A DNA stretch of 52,337 nt from Terana coerulea (lineage: Eukaryota > Basidiomycota > Agaricomycetes > Polyporales > Phanerochaetaceae), in the NCBI GenBank assembly GCA_024811115.1, contig JAKOGH010000679.1:1-52337 (forward strand). The letters run 5' to 3'. This document shows positions 41,479 to 52,267 of the stretch, piece by piece. A program made the position numbers and the translations under genes. Each line of letters begins with the position of its first letter. The stretch's first letter is position 1. The notes beneath the pieces were generated by a model. It had not been told where the DNA came from. It saw only the letters and a program-made list of their open reading frames with translations, and ran no database searches.

Positions 41479-43958
41479 CGGTTGACGAGACGTCCGAGGA
41501 TGGATTTCGTTTTGATGCACCATCACCGGCGCCAAGCACTTGATGGGCGCTCCCTGGCTTGGTCCGTCCGACTGAGGCTCCACGTTGGAACTTGAGCGAG
41601 CTGCTGGTACCTACATGTAGCTACAGACTATATTTAGTTAGACTGAGAAAGCATGTAGCAGAGAGCTCCTAGTATGGCTCGAAAGGTCGAAATTCGACGT
41701 TTGTTGGCGGGCGCTAATTCTCGGAGGCAGCCGGGGACTGATTGATGAGCGAATTAGGTAACTCAATGATAACAACTCTAAGATGATCTAAGGTTCTGTT
41801 ATCTGCCGCGCTCGTCCCGCCCCCGCTACAGCCCCTATCAAGCGCAACAACCCAACCACAACCTGCGCTCGTTGCTGCGCTGCGTTCTACGATGTTTCCC
41901 ATACCACCTCCATCCGCAGGCAAAGCGGCATACACCAGGCGTCGTTAGTGCCTCTCCAAACAACGCTCCTTCTGCTCCTTGTGCACCTCATCCCTCCTAC
42001 GCCGTTGTCACGCCCCCCAGAAGGTTGATGCAACTACTCAACTATGATGCTTCGCAGGCCTTGCGACCATCCGTCACGATACAAGAATTTACAGGAAGGG
42101 CAGTACAGTGCAGTGTAGGTACTGCTAATACACAGAACGAGGCCGTAAGGGGCTTCTCAGGGCAGCCAGTACATCGCCCACGCTTCCCATCTATGTGCCG
42201 CTGTCCATGGCCATGTACAGCTGTGCTGGCATGGCTTGTAGATGGTGTTCTTTCATACTAACTTGCTTGAATGTATTACTAGATACATTTGCCACTCATC
42301 ATCCTTTCATCGGGCTTACTTCCTTTGTCTGGATTGCCCTCCACCTCTACAGCTGTGTTTGCACGCCAAAGAAACAATGAAGCACACTGCACCTCATCCA
42401 CTGGCTTCACAAAAGGGGCCACATCAGACAACCCTGGCAAGAACACATCAAATATCACAAGCACTGCCACTAACCAAAACCGACGTGTGTATGCCGTACT
42501 AGCAAGCCTACTTGACAACCTTGCGTCGCCCGTCACAAGGGCGCACGACGGTACTCGATTGCTGCATTGCGTCATTGCGCCCTGCTTACTGCACGTATTG
42601 ACAACTGCAGAGGATGACCCGAGTCATCTCGGCATGGCTGTTTGCTAACTTTGCAATTGTGCTCCTGCTATGGTTAGCCCAGCAACTGATAGTCCTAGTT
42701 GCCCCTGTACCATCTCCTTGCTCACACTTGCAGGGTGGCTCAGAGTCGCACTCACAACCTCTCCATGCTGCCCCGCCATTGAGTGACGCCGAAAGCATGA
42801 GCTCAGGGGCCCCGTGGCTGCCCCGCACGCCGCTGGTTCTGTTTTATCATGGCTGTGACGACGCGATGTGTTCAACGCCAGTACAGCGCCGTTACCAGCT
42901 ATGGCTCGTCCCAGCGAAGGTTATCTTCACAATTGCACTCACACTCCCAGTCACATAAGGTCCATCCTTCTTTGCACTTACACAGTGACTCGAAGTCGTG
43001 CTCTTACGATCACTCTGTCACAAGTCACACTCTTGCGGCCCCTTCAATCCACTCTGCTGTCATGCAACATGGAGCATGGGCAAAGGGCACCGTGACCGCT
43101 CTGCACACCGTCTCTGCCATGTACACTCTGTACTAGTCATCTGATGTTGCATCCTCGGCTATCAACTGCGTCATTGTGCACACTTTTATATGAACTACTA
43201 TATATAGGTTCTATATTCTGGCCACCGTACTTAGTGGCTGATCTGCTCAATGCGCTGTGTATTGTAGAATTTACTTTGTTCTTTTATTCATTGCTTCTGC
43301 TTGTCTCATGGTTATGTAGAGTAAGTACATGGGATGTAATAATAAATATTCTATACTGCATATTTGTTCCTTCATAGAGATAGAGAGCTTAATTTTGATG
43401 TAATCCAACCTGTTTGTACATCAGTTAGTGTGCTGTAGCCTGTCATCAAGTTAAAGTGATATGACTGGGACAACCCAACTTAACTCAATCAAGTGCACAT
43501 GACTATTAGGCAATATGCAGCAGAAATGTTACATAGAAAAACAAGTGTGAAATGACAACAACATGATAAGCAAGGCAGCCCAGCGCCGTTCAGGAGCAAC
43601 GAAGCGAGAGTTGATGTGCTTGATGTGGTGTAGCAGGGGCGGGACGAGCGCGGCAGATAACAGAACCTTAGATCATCTTAGAGTTGTTATCATTGAGTTA
43701 CCTAATTCGCTCATCAATCAGTCCCCGGCTGCCTCCGAGAATTAGCGCCCGCCAACAAACGTCGAATTTCGACCTTTCAAGCCATACTAGGAGCTCTCTG
43801 CTACATGCTTTCTCAGTCTAACTAAATATAGTCTGTAGCTACATGTAGGTACCAGCAGCTCGCTCAAGTTCCAACGTGGAGCCTCAGTTGGACGGACTAA
43901 GCCAGGGAGCGCCATGGTGCATCAAAACGAAATCCATCCTTGGACGTCTCGTCAACCG
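41479..43958. mobile_element. Long-terminal-inverted-repeat element 1, no coding capacity seen
   Basis: Arms of about 350-370 bp (41479-41850 and 43605-43958) are inverted copies of each other, starting cggttgacgagacgtcc and flanked by TA on both sides (41477-41478 and 43959-43960). The right arm lacks about 22 bp (caccggcgcc... block) present in the left. The 1.75 kb interior has only short frames without domains. It is homologous to the interior of element 2 (for example the gcgttct... and gaggccgt...gg blocks). The TA flanks fit a Tc1/mariner-like or related DNA transposon acting non-autonomously. Confidence 0.65.
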
Positions 43959-44079
43959 TAAGCAAGGAGCTCCTCAGGGCTCCAAACCAGCACGGCCTTG
44001 CAGCCTCGTTCATCCAAATCCCTCTATATAGTGCGTGACACATATGTGATTATGATGCATCATGTGACTATAGTTTTGA

Positions 44080-44760
44080 ACCTTATTTTACGAAGACGCT
44101 GCAAGGCCGGCTGGCAAACAATGTCGTGGGAAAGCTTGGTAAGCAGAGTAGCCTGCATCTCTTCGACGCGCCGTCCCGCTTCAGCACATGAAGGACGCAT
44201 CCTGGTAAACAACATGCTACTCCTGAGCACTACAAATCATTGAGATAGCACCATATTCAAGTGGGAAGGTAGACAGCGAGTTAACTATTGTGTGGATAGT
44301 GATCATTGAGATGGTAAGGCTGCGGCGCAGAGTCCAGATTCCTTGGTGCTGAAATGCTAGCCAGTGCTGCGCTCTGAGAGCTGCTACCTCGGCTGCGAGG
44401 GTTTTCATATGCAGCTTGGTGGCACACACAAAAAGTAAATACTTGAGATTTGCTACTCTGACAAAGTGTCCATGAATTCACAAAACTTCGGCCATGAATA
44501 CTTGCTGTAAAGTCGGACAGCCTGTGTATCCTTTATTGCTAAGAAGGTGATCAGAAACTCCCCCAAATGAAGTGTACTTGACGCGCTGCAAGCGTTGCAG
44601 TGACAACAAAAAGCGTAGTACCGAGGACACAGGTGAACTCAACTGGACTAGGAGTCGACACGCTTGGAATGAAATGCGATCCCTGCTTACCAAGCATTCC
44701 CACGACATTGTTTGCCAGCCTGCCTTGCATGCTCTTCAAAGTGTTTAGGTTAAAACTGGG
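44080..44760. repeat. Inverted pair of gene-fragment-like repeats
   Basis: About 60-80 bp around 44090-44150 recur inverted at about 44680-44745 (core ggctggcaaacaatgtcgtg). Both orientations translate to G-R-L-A-N-N-V-V-G plus L-G-K-Q in the reading frame of each copy. They are probably two fragments of one gene in opposite orientation. The family is not recognised. Confidence 0.4.
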
Positions 44761-44896
44761 TTTCAAATACATCGGCGCTTGGAATTTGGCTGTGAGCCAT
44801 TAGCGAGAACTCAATATGTGGCATGGCACATTCAGTGTTCACGTTCTTTCAGAATTAGTTTTGAACAAGCACGCAAAGTAGTGCTGGTTTGGAGCC

Positions 44897-46774
44897 TGGA
44901 AGCTCCTGGTATCGCTTCAAAAGATCGAAATCTGAGGTTTGCTGGCAGGCGCTAATCCCAGAGGTAGCCGGAAACTGATTGATAACCGAATACGGCAACT
45001 CGCCGATAACAACTTTAAAATAATCTAAGGTCCAGTCATCTAGCGCTGAATCCCGCTGGCTCCCGCCCCCCGCCGTGTCACATCAAGTGCATCAACCCAC
45101 CCTCCGATTTGTTCTCTGCTTGCGTTCTGCAATGTTACCCACACTACCTCTATGCGCAAGCACCTTAGCAAGCACCTGGCACTGCTGTTACCTCTCTAAC
45201 AATGCTCTCACTGCTTATCTCTTATCACATTCCTTATGCCCGCGCCGTTGTTACGCTCGGAAAACTGACCCAACTACTCGAACACCAATGCACTACGGAC
45301 CTTGCAACCACCCCGGCCAGCGATACTAGGACTTAGCAAAAGGACAGCACAACCGAGGAGCTGCTACTACACAGTATGAGGCCGTGAGGGGTCTCTCAGG
45401 GTAACTGGTACGTCGCCCACGCCATCTACGTGTTGCTGTCTATGGTCATGCATAGCTTTGCTGGCACGGCCCGTGGATGGCGTTCTTTTACATTAACTTG
45501 CTTGAATCAAGTACTAGACACATATGCTGCTCAGAACCTCTGCTCCAAGACTCTGCACTGGTGACGTGGCTTGCCTCCCTGTTTGAGTTACCCCTCCCCA
45601 CCTCCACAGCTGCAACTGCTTGCCAAACAGAACAAGAAAATACACCACACTTCACCCACTGCCTTCCCAAGGCATCGGGAATCTTTAGCTGTGCACAACC
45701 AAGGGTTCGAAGAGCATAGTGATAGGCAGGGGTTCGCAAACCCTCCGAGGGTTAAGGGTAAGGGTACGGAGGGTAAGGGTAAGGGTTGAGGAAAGTTAAC
45801 CCTCATCTGGCAGGGGTCTGTATTCAAGCGCTAGGTATATTGCTAGAGAGGGCTGCAAGTGTTGTAAGTGCTTTCTATACCAATGCAAGCCACTCAAATA
45901 GAAGACTGACATTATAAGTAAGTGGGGAAAGGCACTTAAAGTACCATTTTCAGCCTATTTCGGCAAGGGTTTGAAGGGTAGCCCTCAACCCTTACCCTTC
46001 ATGAGGGTAAGGGTATTGGAGGGTAAGGGTAAGGGTTGCCCTCTGAGCATAGAGGGTTTACCCTTGCCAATCACTAGAAGAGCAGACAATAGCACTTGAG
46101 TGTGGCATACCGGCCTCCGCTCCTGCACTTGTCTGTGCCTCTTAGCCAGGCAGTCATATCATCTGCGTGCACTCTTCAGTGCTCTTGCCACAGTGTCTGA
46201 ATTTTTCCGCTGTCTATGCATCATTACTGGTCACCCTAGGTTGCTTTGCCTGCTGTCCACTGTGTCGCTGTGCACACTGGAACTGGAACTGTACACCCCA
46301 GGATTAATTTTGCTTGCATCACCACATGTGCCACAGGTCCCATACTCTGCTGTAGCCATATTTGGTAGATGATCTGTTTAGCGCCCTGTGCACTGGAAGT
46401 TTTACTTTATTCCTTCATTCTGATGTGGCGCGGCGGGAGCGGGAGCCGCGGGATTCGCGCTAGATAACCGGACCTTAGATTATGTTAAAGTTGTTATCGG
46501 CGAGTTGCCGTATTCGGTCATCAATCAGTTTCCGGCTACCTCCGGGATTAGCGCTCGCCAGCGAACCTCAGATTTCGATCTTTCGAGCGATACCAGGAGC
46601 TCCCTGCTGCATGATTTCTCAACCAGGCCAGAGGTAGCATGTAGCTATGTGTAGGGACCTGTAGCTCGCTCACATTCCAACGGAAAGCCTCAGTCGGCCG
46701 GACCAAGCCGGGGAGCGCCCATCAAGTGCTTGGCGCCGGTGATGGTGCATCAAAACGAAATCCATCCTCGGACG
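44897..46774. mobile_element. Long-terminal-inverted-repeat element 2, related to element 1
   Basis: The right arm (about 46428-46774) matches the left arm of element 1 in opposite orientation over about 300 bp, up to ggacgt; the terminal ctcgtcaaccg is missing. The left arm (about 44897-45065) matches only the inner half, so the left end is truncated by about 180 bp. The interior is homologous to element 1 and contains a nested hAT MITE. No supported coding sequence. Confidence 0.6.
45717..46076. mobile_element. hAT-type MITE nested in element 2, perfect 8-bp target duplication
   Basis: It starts tagtgataggcaggggttcg and ends inverted as ...cttgccaatcacta. The target duplication gaagagca is present at 45709-45716 and 46077-46084 without mismatch. 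Inside each end are arrays of gggtaa units and their complement (45740-45790 and 45965-46060) that can fold on each other. 360 bp, no coding sequence. Confidence 0.8.
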
Positions 46775-47384
46775 TACGCAGTACGTAGTAGTAGCAAGCT
46801 ATAGCAGCTTCATACAGAGTGACACCCTGATCCTCAAAAGCACTGAGAGCTCTGAAAGAAGACTAATAAAATGCACAGCTACGTTGTTGTCGACAGCTCA
46901 GGCAATACTATGCCTAACCTTTACAGCAATATTAATCGCATGCGGTACTAGTAGGCTGTACACGAAGTCGAGGTCGGACATGCATTCAGTCATAACTCCG
47001 ATACCGCCTCCAAGCCAACCCCGTATGGCCAACTCGATGTGGCAAATACACCGTGTCAATAACCTGTGTACACCCGTGTGTAACTCAGGTGGCAGTGGCC
47101 GGACAGTACGCCCTATTCTTCCTAAAGAGGAAACATCCCGGCCACGCACCAGAGCCCTTGTCGAGTAGCTATCAGTATTCATATGTGACTTCATCAGTAG
47201 AATTTAGCAGCACCAACAATAGTTGCGACACTATAACAGCTGTCTTTGTTCTCGCCGGCGCCCAGGTCGAGCCACCGCCGTGGATTCACCGAACAAGGTT
47301 CGAGAACACCCTGTACAAGAGGCCTTCACTGGGTTCTATTCATCCGGAAGAATGGCCACCTAGAAGCTGTGCCGGAATTCGACG
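46775..47384. other. Spacer upstream of the SRPBCC cluster
   Basis: Short open frames (46884-47391) without domains. No gene supported. The promoter of the first SRPBCC gene lies at the right end. Confidence 0.35.
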
Positions 47385-47392
47385 TATATAAG
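47385..47392 (+). promoter_or_regulatory. TATA box of SRPBCC gene 1
   Basis: The sequence tatataag lies 61 bp before the ATG at 47453. Confidence 0.6.
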
Positions 47393-47452
47393 CAGGGAAC
47401 CGGAGGCGGACCTGGGTTCACACCGGACGCCCCTCACCTCGCCACCACGACG

Positions 47453-48164
47453 ATGAAGACCACAACGATCAGGTTCAAACCGAAAGGCAAGACGCACAAA
47501 GAGGCGTATGTCCTTGAGGAACATGTCAAGCCCACACTGCGGACACCAACGGTGTCGAGCATCCCGGTCAAAATATCAGCCCCACCAGAGCTTGTCTGGG
47601 AGGTCATCACTGGAACAGAGCAGTTTGAATTGTGAGTCGTCTTTTACTACAGCAAAGTGCGGGTGCTTAACAGCTCGATGGCTAGATCTCCGTATATGTG
47701 AGTACCCAAACACCCTGAGTTAGTTATGCACCACTCACCACCGAGAAAGACGGGCGCAGGCGGTGGTGGATTGCCGCAGCCACCGTGACCACAACGACAT
47801 GTCCAAACGCCCTCTCCATCGTGTATGGAAAGAGAGGCTAGATGGCCATGCTACACCACCTCCAGCATCTTTCAAAGGCAAAGAGAAAGAGTTCACCAAA
47901 GAGACGCACGAGATGACATTTCCAATGTCAAAGGACGAGCGAACGAATCCAAGAGGCGTGAAAGGCTATGCGATGGCACACCACAAGCTCACAGTGATAC
48001 CGGAGGCCGACGGACAGGACCGCACACTGTACCAGGTCACTGAGGAGTTCTACGCCACGGAAGACTGCTGGGGCGGGTGCTTGAATCCAGCAACATGCGA
48101 AAAGAGCGCACGCTGGCTAGCGGACGACATTAAATTGATATCTGAGCGGCTCGCCCGCCAGTGA
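47453..48164 (+). CDS. SRPBCC/START-like protein 1, with 12-nt microexon
   Basis: Exons 47453-47631, 47686-47697 and 47750-48164, introns 54 and 52 nt, giving 201 aa. The first exon ends in the SRPBCC entry I-S-A-P-P-E-L-V-W-E-V-I. The 12-nt middle exon adds L-S-P-Y-I with its neighbours, and exon 3 resumes R-A-Q-A-V-V-D. This matches W-N-A-F-V + R-T-Q-T-V-V-D of gene 3 position by position. Without the microexon the helix-to-strand transition is lost, although the frame is kept because 12 is a multiple of 3. The remainder has Y-Q-V-T-E-E-F-Y-A and a C-terminal helix (S-A-R-W-L-A-D-D-I-K-L) typical of this ligand-binding fold. Such proteins bind hydrophobic ligands or act as polyketide cyclase-like proteins. 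Specific role unknown. It shares a tandem array with two relatives. Confidence 0.75.
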
Positions 48165-48502
48165 TTGGATATCACTTCACATCCTACAGATACCAAAGAC
48201 ACAATATTATTACTAGATATCTATAGAAGTATTTAGTTAATTGGCAGGCGTCAGATTGTGTGCAATGCACGGACCTTACTATATGCTAGCAGAGATGACC
48301 GTCCGCTCACAGCGCATCCTTACCTGATCGCCGCCGGGATACTAGGATTCGGGGCAGTTTTCATTGCGGACAGCGCTCCGAGTGAATGGCACCGATGGCA
48401 CATAGCGTGTCGGACAAAGGGTCGCGCGAGATCTGGAAAGGGTCACCGTGGTCAATCATCAGAGAAACAAATAGGGCCCCGAAACCTGTGGTTGATCGCG
48501 AC

Positions 48503-48509
48503 ATATAAG
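48503..48509 (+). promoter_or_regulatory. TATA-like box of SRPBCC gene 2
   Basis: The sequence atataag lies about 88 bp before the ATG at 48597. The 432 bp between genes 1 and 2 hold no other supported feature. Confidence 0.45.
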
Positions 48510-48596
48510 ATGGTCTCGGAAGCTCGAAATGAGCTGTCACTCGCTTTCTCCACCTCACCACTGCATCCCTCTGCAGCATCCAACGAAGCCGCCAAG

Positions 48597-49279
48597 ATGT
48601 CGAGCAAGGGAGGACTTCGAGAATACGCCCCCAAGCAGCCCGACCTCAGGTTCCGTGCCACGACCATTCCGCTCGTGATCAATGCACCGCACAGACTGGT
48701 CTGGGAAATCATAGAAAGGATGCCGGCTGCTGAATGGTAAGCATACCATACACCCGGCATGTTGCTATACATGACTCGCCGGACGGCTGACACTGGTATC
48801 ACAGGGATCCATTCGCGTAAGCACTGGGTTTTCTTGGACATATAGATACGATACTCACGTCTACTAAGGCGTATCCAGTCCGTGTGGCAGAAGCAAGGGG
48901 GCTTGCGACGGCCCCGCCACAGGACGAGCAAGCTGTGGACATTCCACCTCCGACCATCACTTATGCCAAGTGGAATTCCAATGTGGCGCTCCGTGAGGTT
49001 GTAGCGTATAAACCTCAACTTGAGTCGGACCCGAGGGGCTTCGCCAAGTCGATGCATCGCTTGATCCCATGTCCTGAATGGGACGAGCCGGGGTGCACCA
49101 GGTATAACATCGTTGAGGAGTTCTTCGCGGAGGACGACAGCTGGGAGCCTGGTTTTAGTCCAGGGATCATGGAAAGAAGTGCAAGAGAGTTGGCGAAGGA
49201 GATTAAGTTGAAGTGCGAAAAAGAAGCAGAGATGCGGCGTGCTAATGGGGAGTTCCCAATAGTCCGTGCTTCGTGGTGA
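48597..49279 (+). CDS. SRPBCC/START-like protein 2, with 12-nt microexon and a frame break
   Basis: Exons 48597-48736, 48805-48816 (12 nt) and 48869-49279. Exon 1 ends I-N-A-P-H-R-L-V-W-E-I-I...A-A-E, the microexon gives W-D-P-F-A, and exon 3 begins R-I-Q-S-V, aligned with gene 3. About ten codons later the long downstream frame (D-I-P-P-P-T-I, E-E-F-F-A-E-D-D-S-W, C-terminal helix S-A-R-E-L-A-K-E-I-K) is one base off. One additional G in the GGGGG run at 48897-48901 would join both parts and give 187 aa. So the gene is either recently frameshifted in a homopolymer or the base call is wrong. The E-E-F-F/Y block and the terminal helix match gene 1. Function unknown. Confidence 0.6.
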
Positions 49280-49519
49280 TGGAAGGCAATAATGTACACC
49301 GGCGTCGTCCAGTGAATCCGAGGACATGGATGCAGCGATAGTCGTGCACTTGAGCCACCTTCCTTGTATCTCTCGACGCCAGGAAAATGCATCAAGGGTG
49401 CAAGACTATTGCGCATTACACAAGTAGGGTATCATCCAAGTTCAACAAATCAAGGGTATTCCAACTACAATCCGTTAGCCTGCTTACAGTTGCGCCAGCG
49501 AGACTCTCCGTGCGAGTCT

Positions 49520-50146
49520 TCAACCCATCTGCCATTGCCTGGAACCCTTTTTGAGCCCGCTACCGACGAACCACTTGACCAGGTACGCCGCGGGCCCGTT
49601 GAAGACCTCGATCGTCTCGTACCGGGTCTTCCCATCCACGACGGTCAACCACTGCCACCGTTCCGTCCGGAGCAGCCACTGGGGCAGGCGGTTCTTCCAC
49701 GCGGCGCGGTAGTTCTCGGCGTCGACGACGGTCACGACGAGACGGGTCGTCGCCGGAAATCGCTTGGACTGCATGGTCGGAGGGATGTGTGCGGTGAGGG
49801 CCATGAAGGACCCTTCCGTTGGGGCCTCTTCAGGAAGGGGCTTGTCGTTTGTGTCCACCACCGTTTGGGTTCGCCTGTATCATTATGCGAGTTAGTAAGG
49901 TGCGTGTGCGCGTAATCACAGAGGCTAAATTTTGGTACTCACACGAATGCGTTCCTACTCGACGAAGGTTTTTAGCCTATGACTCGTAGCTTAGTTGTAC
50001 ACACACCGCATCTTGACGTACCATTCATGATAGGACCCAAAGTCCATCAAGACTTCCCAGACCTTCTGTACCGGGGCGTCGATGAGTGAAGTCGCGCTCA
50101 CAGCGAACGCACCATCGGCAGCCCGAGGAGGAATTGTATTTGACAT
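49520..50146 (-). CDS. SRPBCC/START-like protein 3, with 12-nt microexon
   Basis: On minus: exons 50146-50022, 49954-49943 (12 nt) and 49874-49520, giving 163 aa, all in frame. Exon 1 has S-L-I-D-A-P-V-Q-K-V-W-E-V-L-M-D-F and ends Y-H-E before the split Trp codon. The microexon completes W-N-A-F-V, the hallmark W-N-x-F sequence of polyketide cyclase/dehydrase-type SRPBCC domains. Exon 3 reads R-T-Q-T-V-V-D, then strands, W-L-L-R-T-E-R-W-Q-W and a final helix (A-A-Y-L-V-K-W-F-V). The gene is convergent with gene 2 (241 bp between stops). It lacks a signal peptide, so a cytosolic protein is expected. Ligand unknown. Confidence 0.85.
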
Positions 50147-50306
50147 GTCAGTGCTTGTTTTGCGACACTTCAGACAGAGGAAATGAGCAAGGCTAGTCGC
50201 GTACACTGTCTGTAATGATGAAGACGCTGCCTGCGGTGGTAACAAGAGAACAAGCAACGTATTACACAAGCGCTCATCCCTTAGTAGGAATCCACTAGTC
50301 TGTACC

Positions 50307-50550
50307 AATTTGACGCCCCTGGCAGAGGGTCCAATAGCCTTTTAGGAAGGCACCCGGACAGGCCCGCTTGCGGGAGGAGTTGTCTCTGTACGCTGAAGAT
50401 AGGCTAGTGCAAGTACCAGCAGGCTCATGAAGCCTTCTGAGAAGCTGTACGTCCCTCGTTGTGCTCGCTGAGGTGCGGGAGGAGACGGAAAGTGACGGTA
50501 AAAGCGCCTCCCCAAAAGGCTATCCGACCCTCTGCCAGGGGGCGTCAATT
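50307..50550. mobile_element. Small MITE, about 244 bp
   Basis: The left arm aatttgacgcccctggcaga (50307 on) is matched inverted by the right arm ending gccagggggcgtcaatt (50550). The arms extend inward through gagggtc and agccttttgg to about 45 bp each. The interior is non-coding. The target duplication is not certain. Confidence 0.6.
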
Positions 50551-50805
50551 AGTGCAGACCTTATATCAAAGATTTAAAGGTCTGCCTAGGGAGACTAGGA
50601 ATCCACAAGGAATCCAGGCTCATGGTATTGGAAGGAAATATCACCGCAGTTCGAGCGCAAACATTCAAATTTCTGTGCGTGAGCATGTATTGTAGCTAAA
50701 AATACATTGTATGATTATATTGGAATTACAGTCCCTGAACTAAAAACGAGAGTCAAATGGTAACCAGAAACTCAGAAGCAATCAACCGCTTGGTCCCAGT
50801 CCTCG

Positions 50806-52267
50806 TCAAGCAACGGGAGCTGCGGTCTCCGTTTCCTGCGGTATCGCTTGCTCTTTCGCCGTAGGTTCGTGAGCGAGTGAGATATGGTCCTTCGCGTCCG
50901 CCTGGAGAAGGTCCGTATGAACTGAAGACAGAGTGTGCGGAGGGGTGTCAACGTCGCCGGCTTCACTAACAGTGTAGACGAGAGCTGGCGTGGAGGACGG
51001 TGACGCGGAGGGCTGTGGTAGTGGGTCGTCGACGGGCATCGCCTCCGGCTGTGGTGAGTCCGTCGACTCCTGGGTAACCTCATCAACGACGGTAGACGGC
51101 TCAGCTACGGGGTCGATGCAGCGGTCAACGTCCGAGGCATGACCATCGTCAGCTACTTGGACGTCAGCCAGAGGTGCCGATGCGTCGGGGATTCCAATGT
51201 CTTCAGGGGCAGGATGGGGCTCTTCAGGGACTGCATTGCCCACAAGAGCAGGGGACTGCTGGGCTGCGTCGAACTCTGCGACCGAACTTCGGCGTACATG
51301 GCATCGGCTGCGACGGTAGGAGAAAGAGAGGTAAGGGAGGAATTGGTGACTGGAGGGAGTTAGGAGAGGGAGGCTGCAAATCGGCGAGCTGGCCTGCGGA
51401 ACTATCGGTGTCGACGTCCATCACTTCCGCGTTGGGCGCGGCAGGCTCTGAGGGTACGTCAGCGACGGATCCTTGGGAAGAGTGTGTTCCGTCGAGGAGG
51501 ACGGCATCGACCTCGAAACTGTCCTTCAACTGATGCTCTTCAACTCCCTGTTGTGACTGTTCTGGTTCCGATTCCGCGTCGTCCTCCAGCTGGCCTTCGC
51601 TCGCAGCCCAAGCCCTCCAAACCAGGATCTTCAACTTCTCAACCCTCTCTGCCTCGTTCTCGACTTTCCTGGCGAGTTGCCTCCTCTGAGTCCGGATCTC
51701 GTCGTCACCGCTGCTTTGGACGCCATCGAGCTTCATCAGAAGGCGGCTGAGCTCCTCGATGTACGCATGTACGGGCACGTTCTTTGGTGTGTAGGCAAGC
51801 TTCGCATCCTCGGCCGTCCTCTCGATGTCGCTCGACGCGTGCAACCCGTCCCGTCCAGCCGTGGCCACGGTGAATTGTTGACCGCGGTGAATGTAGTCGA
51901 GCTCGGGTGGGAGGGAAAAGTTGCTCTTCAACTGCTCGAACTTTGCGGACAGGTCTACGATGGTACGGAGAGCTGTGCGCCTCTCATAATGCGCCCGCCA
52001 GAACGTCTGAATCTTCTCGGCTGCATCGACTTCTTGAGGCGTGAAGCGGAGGGGTGATGCCGAACGACGATGTTGGGATGGTGCTTGTGACTTGGGCAGC
52101 GAAGTGCACATCCCTGGCGTATTGGAGCGTCTTGTGCTCCTTTGGCTCATTCTGTTGAGAGGACTTGGTCTGGGTAGCCTGCGCTCCTCGCCCTCGTTCA
52201 CTTGGAGACATGGTACGACCTCGGTAGGACTGCTGTGTGCTACAGCGTGAGTATGAGTATAAGACAT
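50806..52267 (-). CDS. IQ motif and BAG domain protein (co-chaperone type)
   Basis: Minus: exon 1 52267-51351, intron 51350-51308 (43 nt, strong pyrimidine tract and cgcag), exon 2 51307-50806, giving 472 aa. The basic N-terminal 80 residues are Ser/Arg-rich. An IQ motif I-Q-T-F-W-R-A-H-Y-E-R-R is at about 86-97. The BAG domain helices are at about 163-215 (Y-I-E-E-L-S-R-L-L-M-K-L-D through R-R-Q-L-A-R-K-V-E-N). The second half is acidic and Pro/Ser-rich, probably disordered. BAG domains bind the Hsp70 ATPase domain and promote nucleotide exchange; IQ motifs bind calmodulin-like proteins. The same combination occurs in plant and fungal BAG proteins. A second C-terminal frame ending D-E-D-W-D-Q-A-V-D-C-F at 50772 could be reached by another splice. 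An exon upstream of the window is possible. Confidence 0.75.

Noticed and set aside
45740..46060. Possible interstitial telomere from repeated gggtaa
   Set aside because: The unit gggtaa differs from the fungal telomere unit ttaggg (gggtta), and the arrays sit symmetrically inside a MITE with an exact target duplication.
48452..49327. 291-codon minus open frame
   Set aside because: It is antisense to SRPBCC gene 2, whose exons, splice sites and motifs are conserved with two paralogues.
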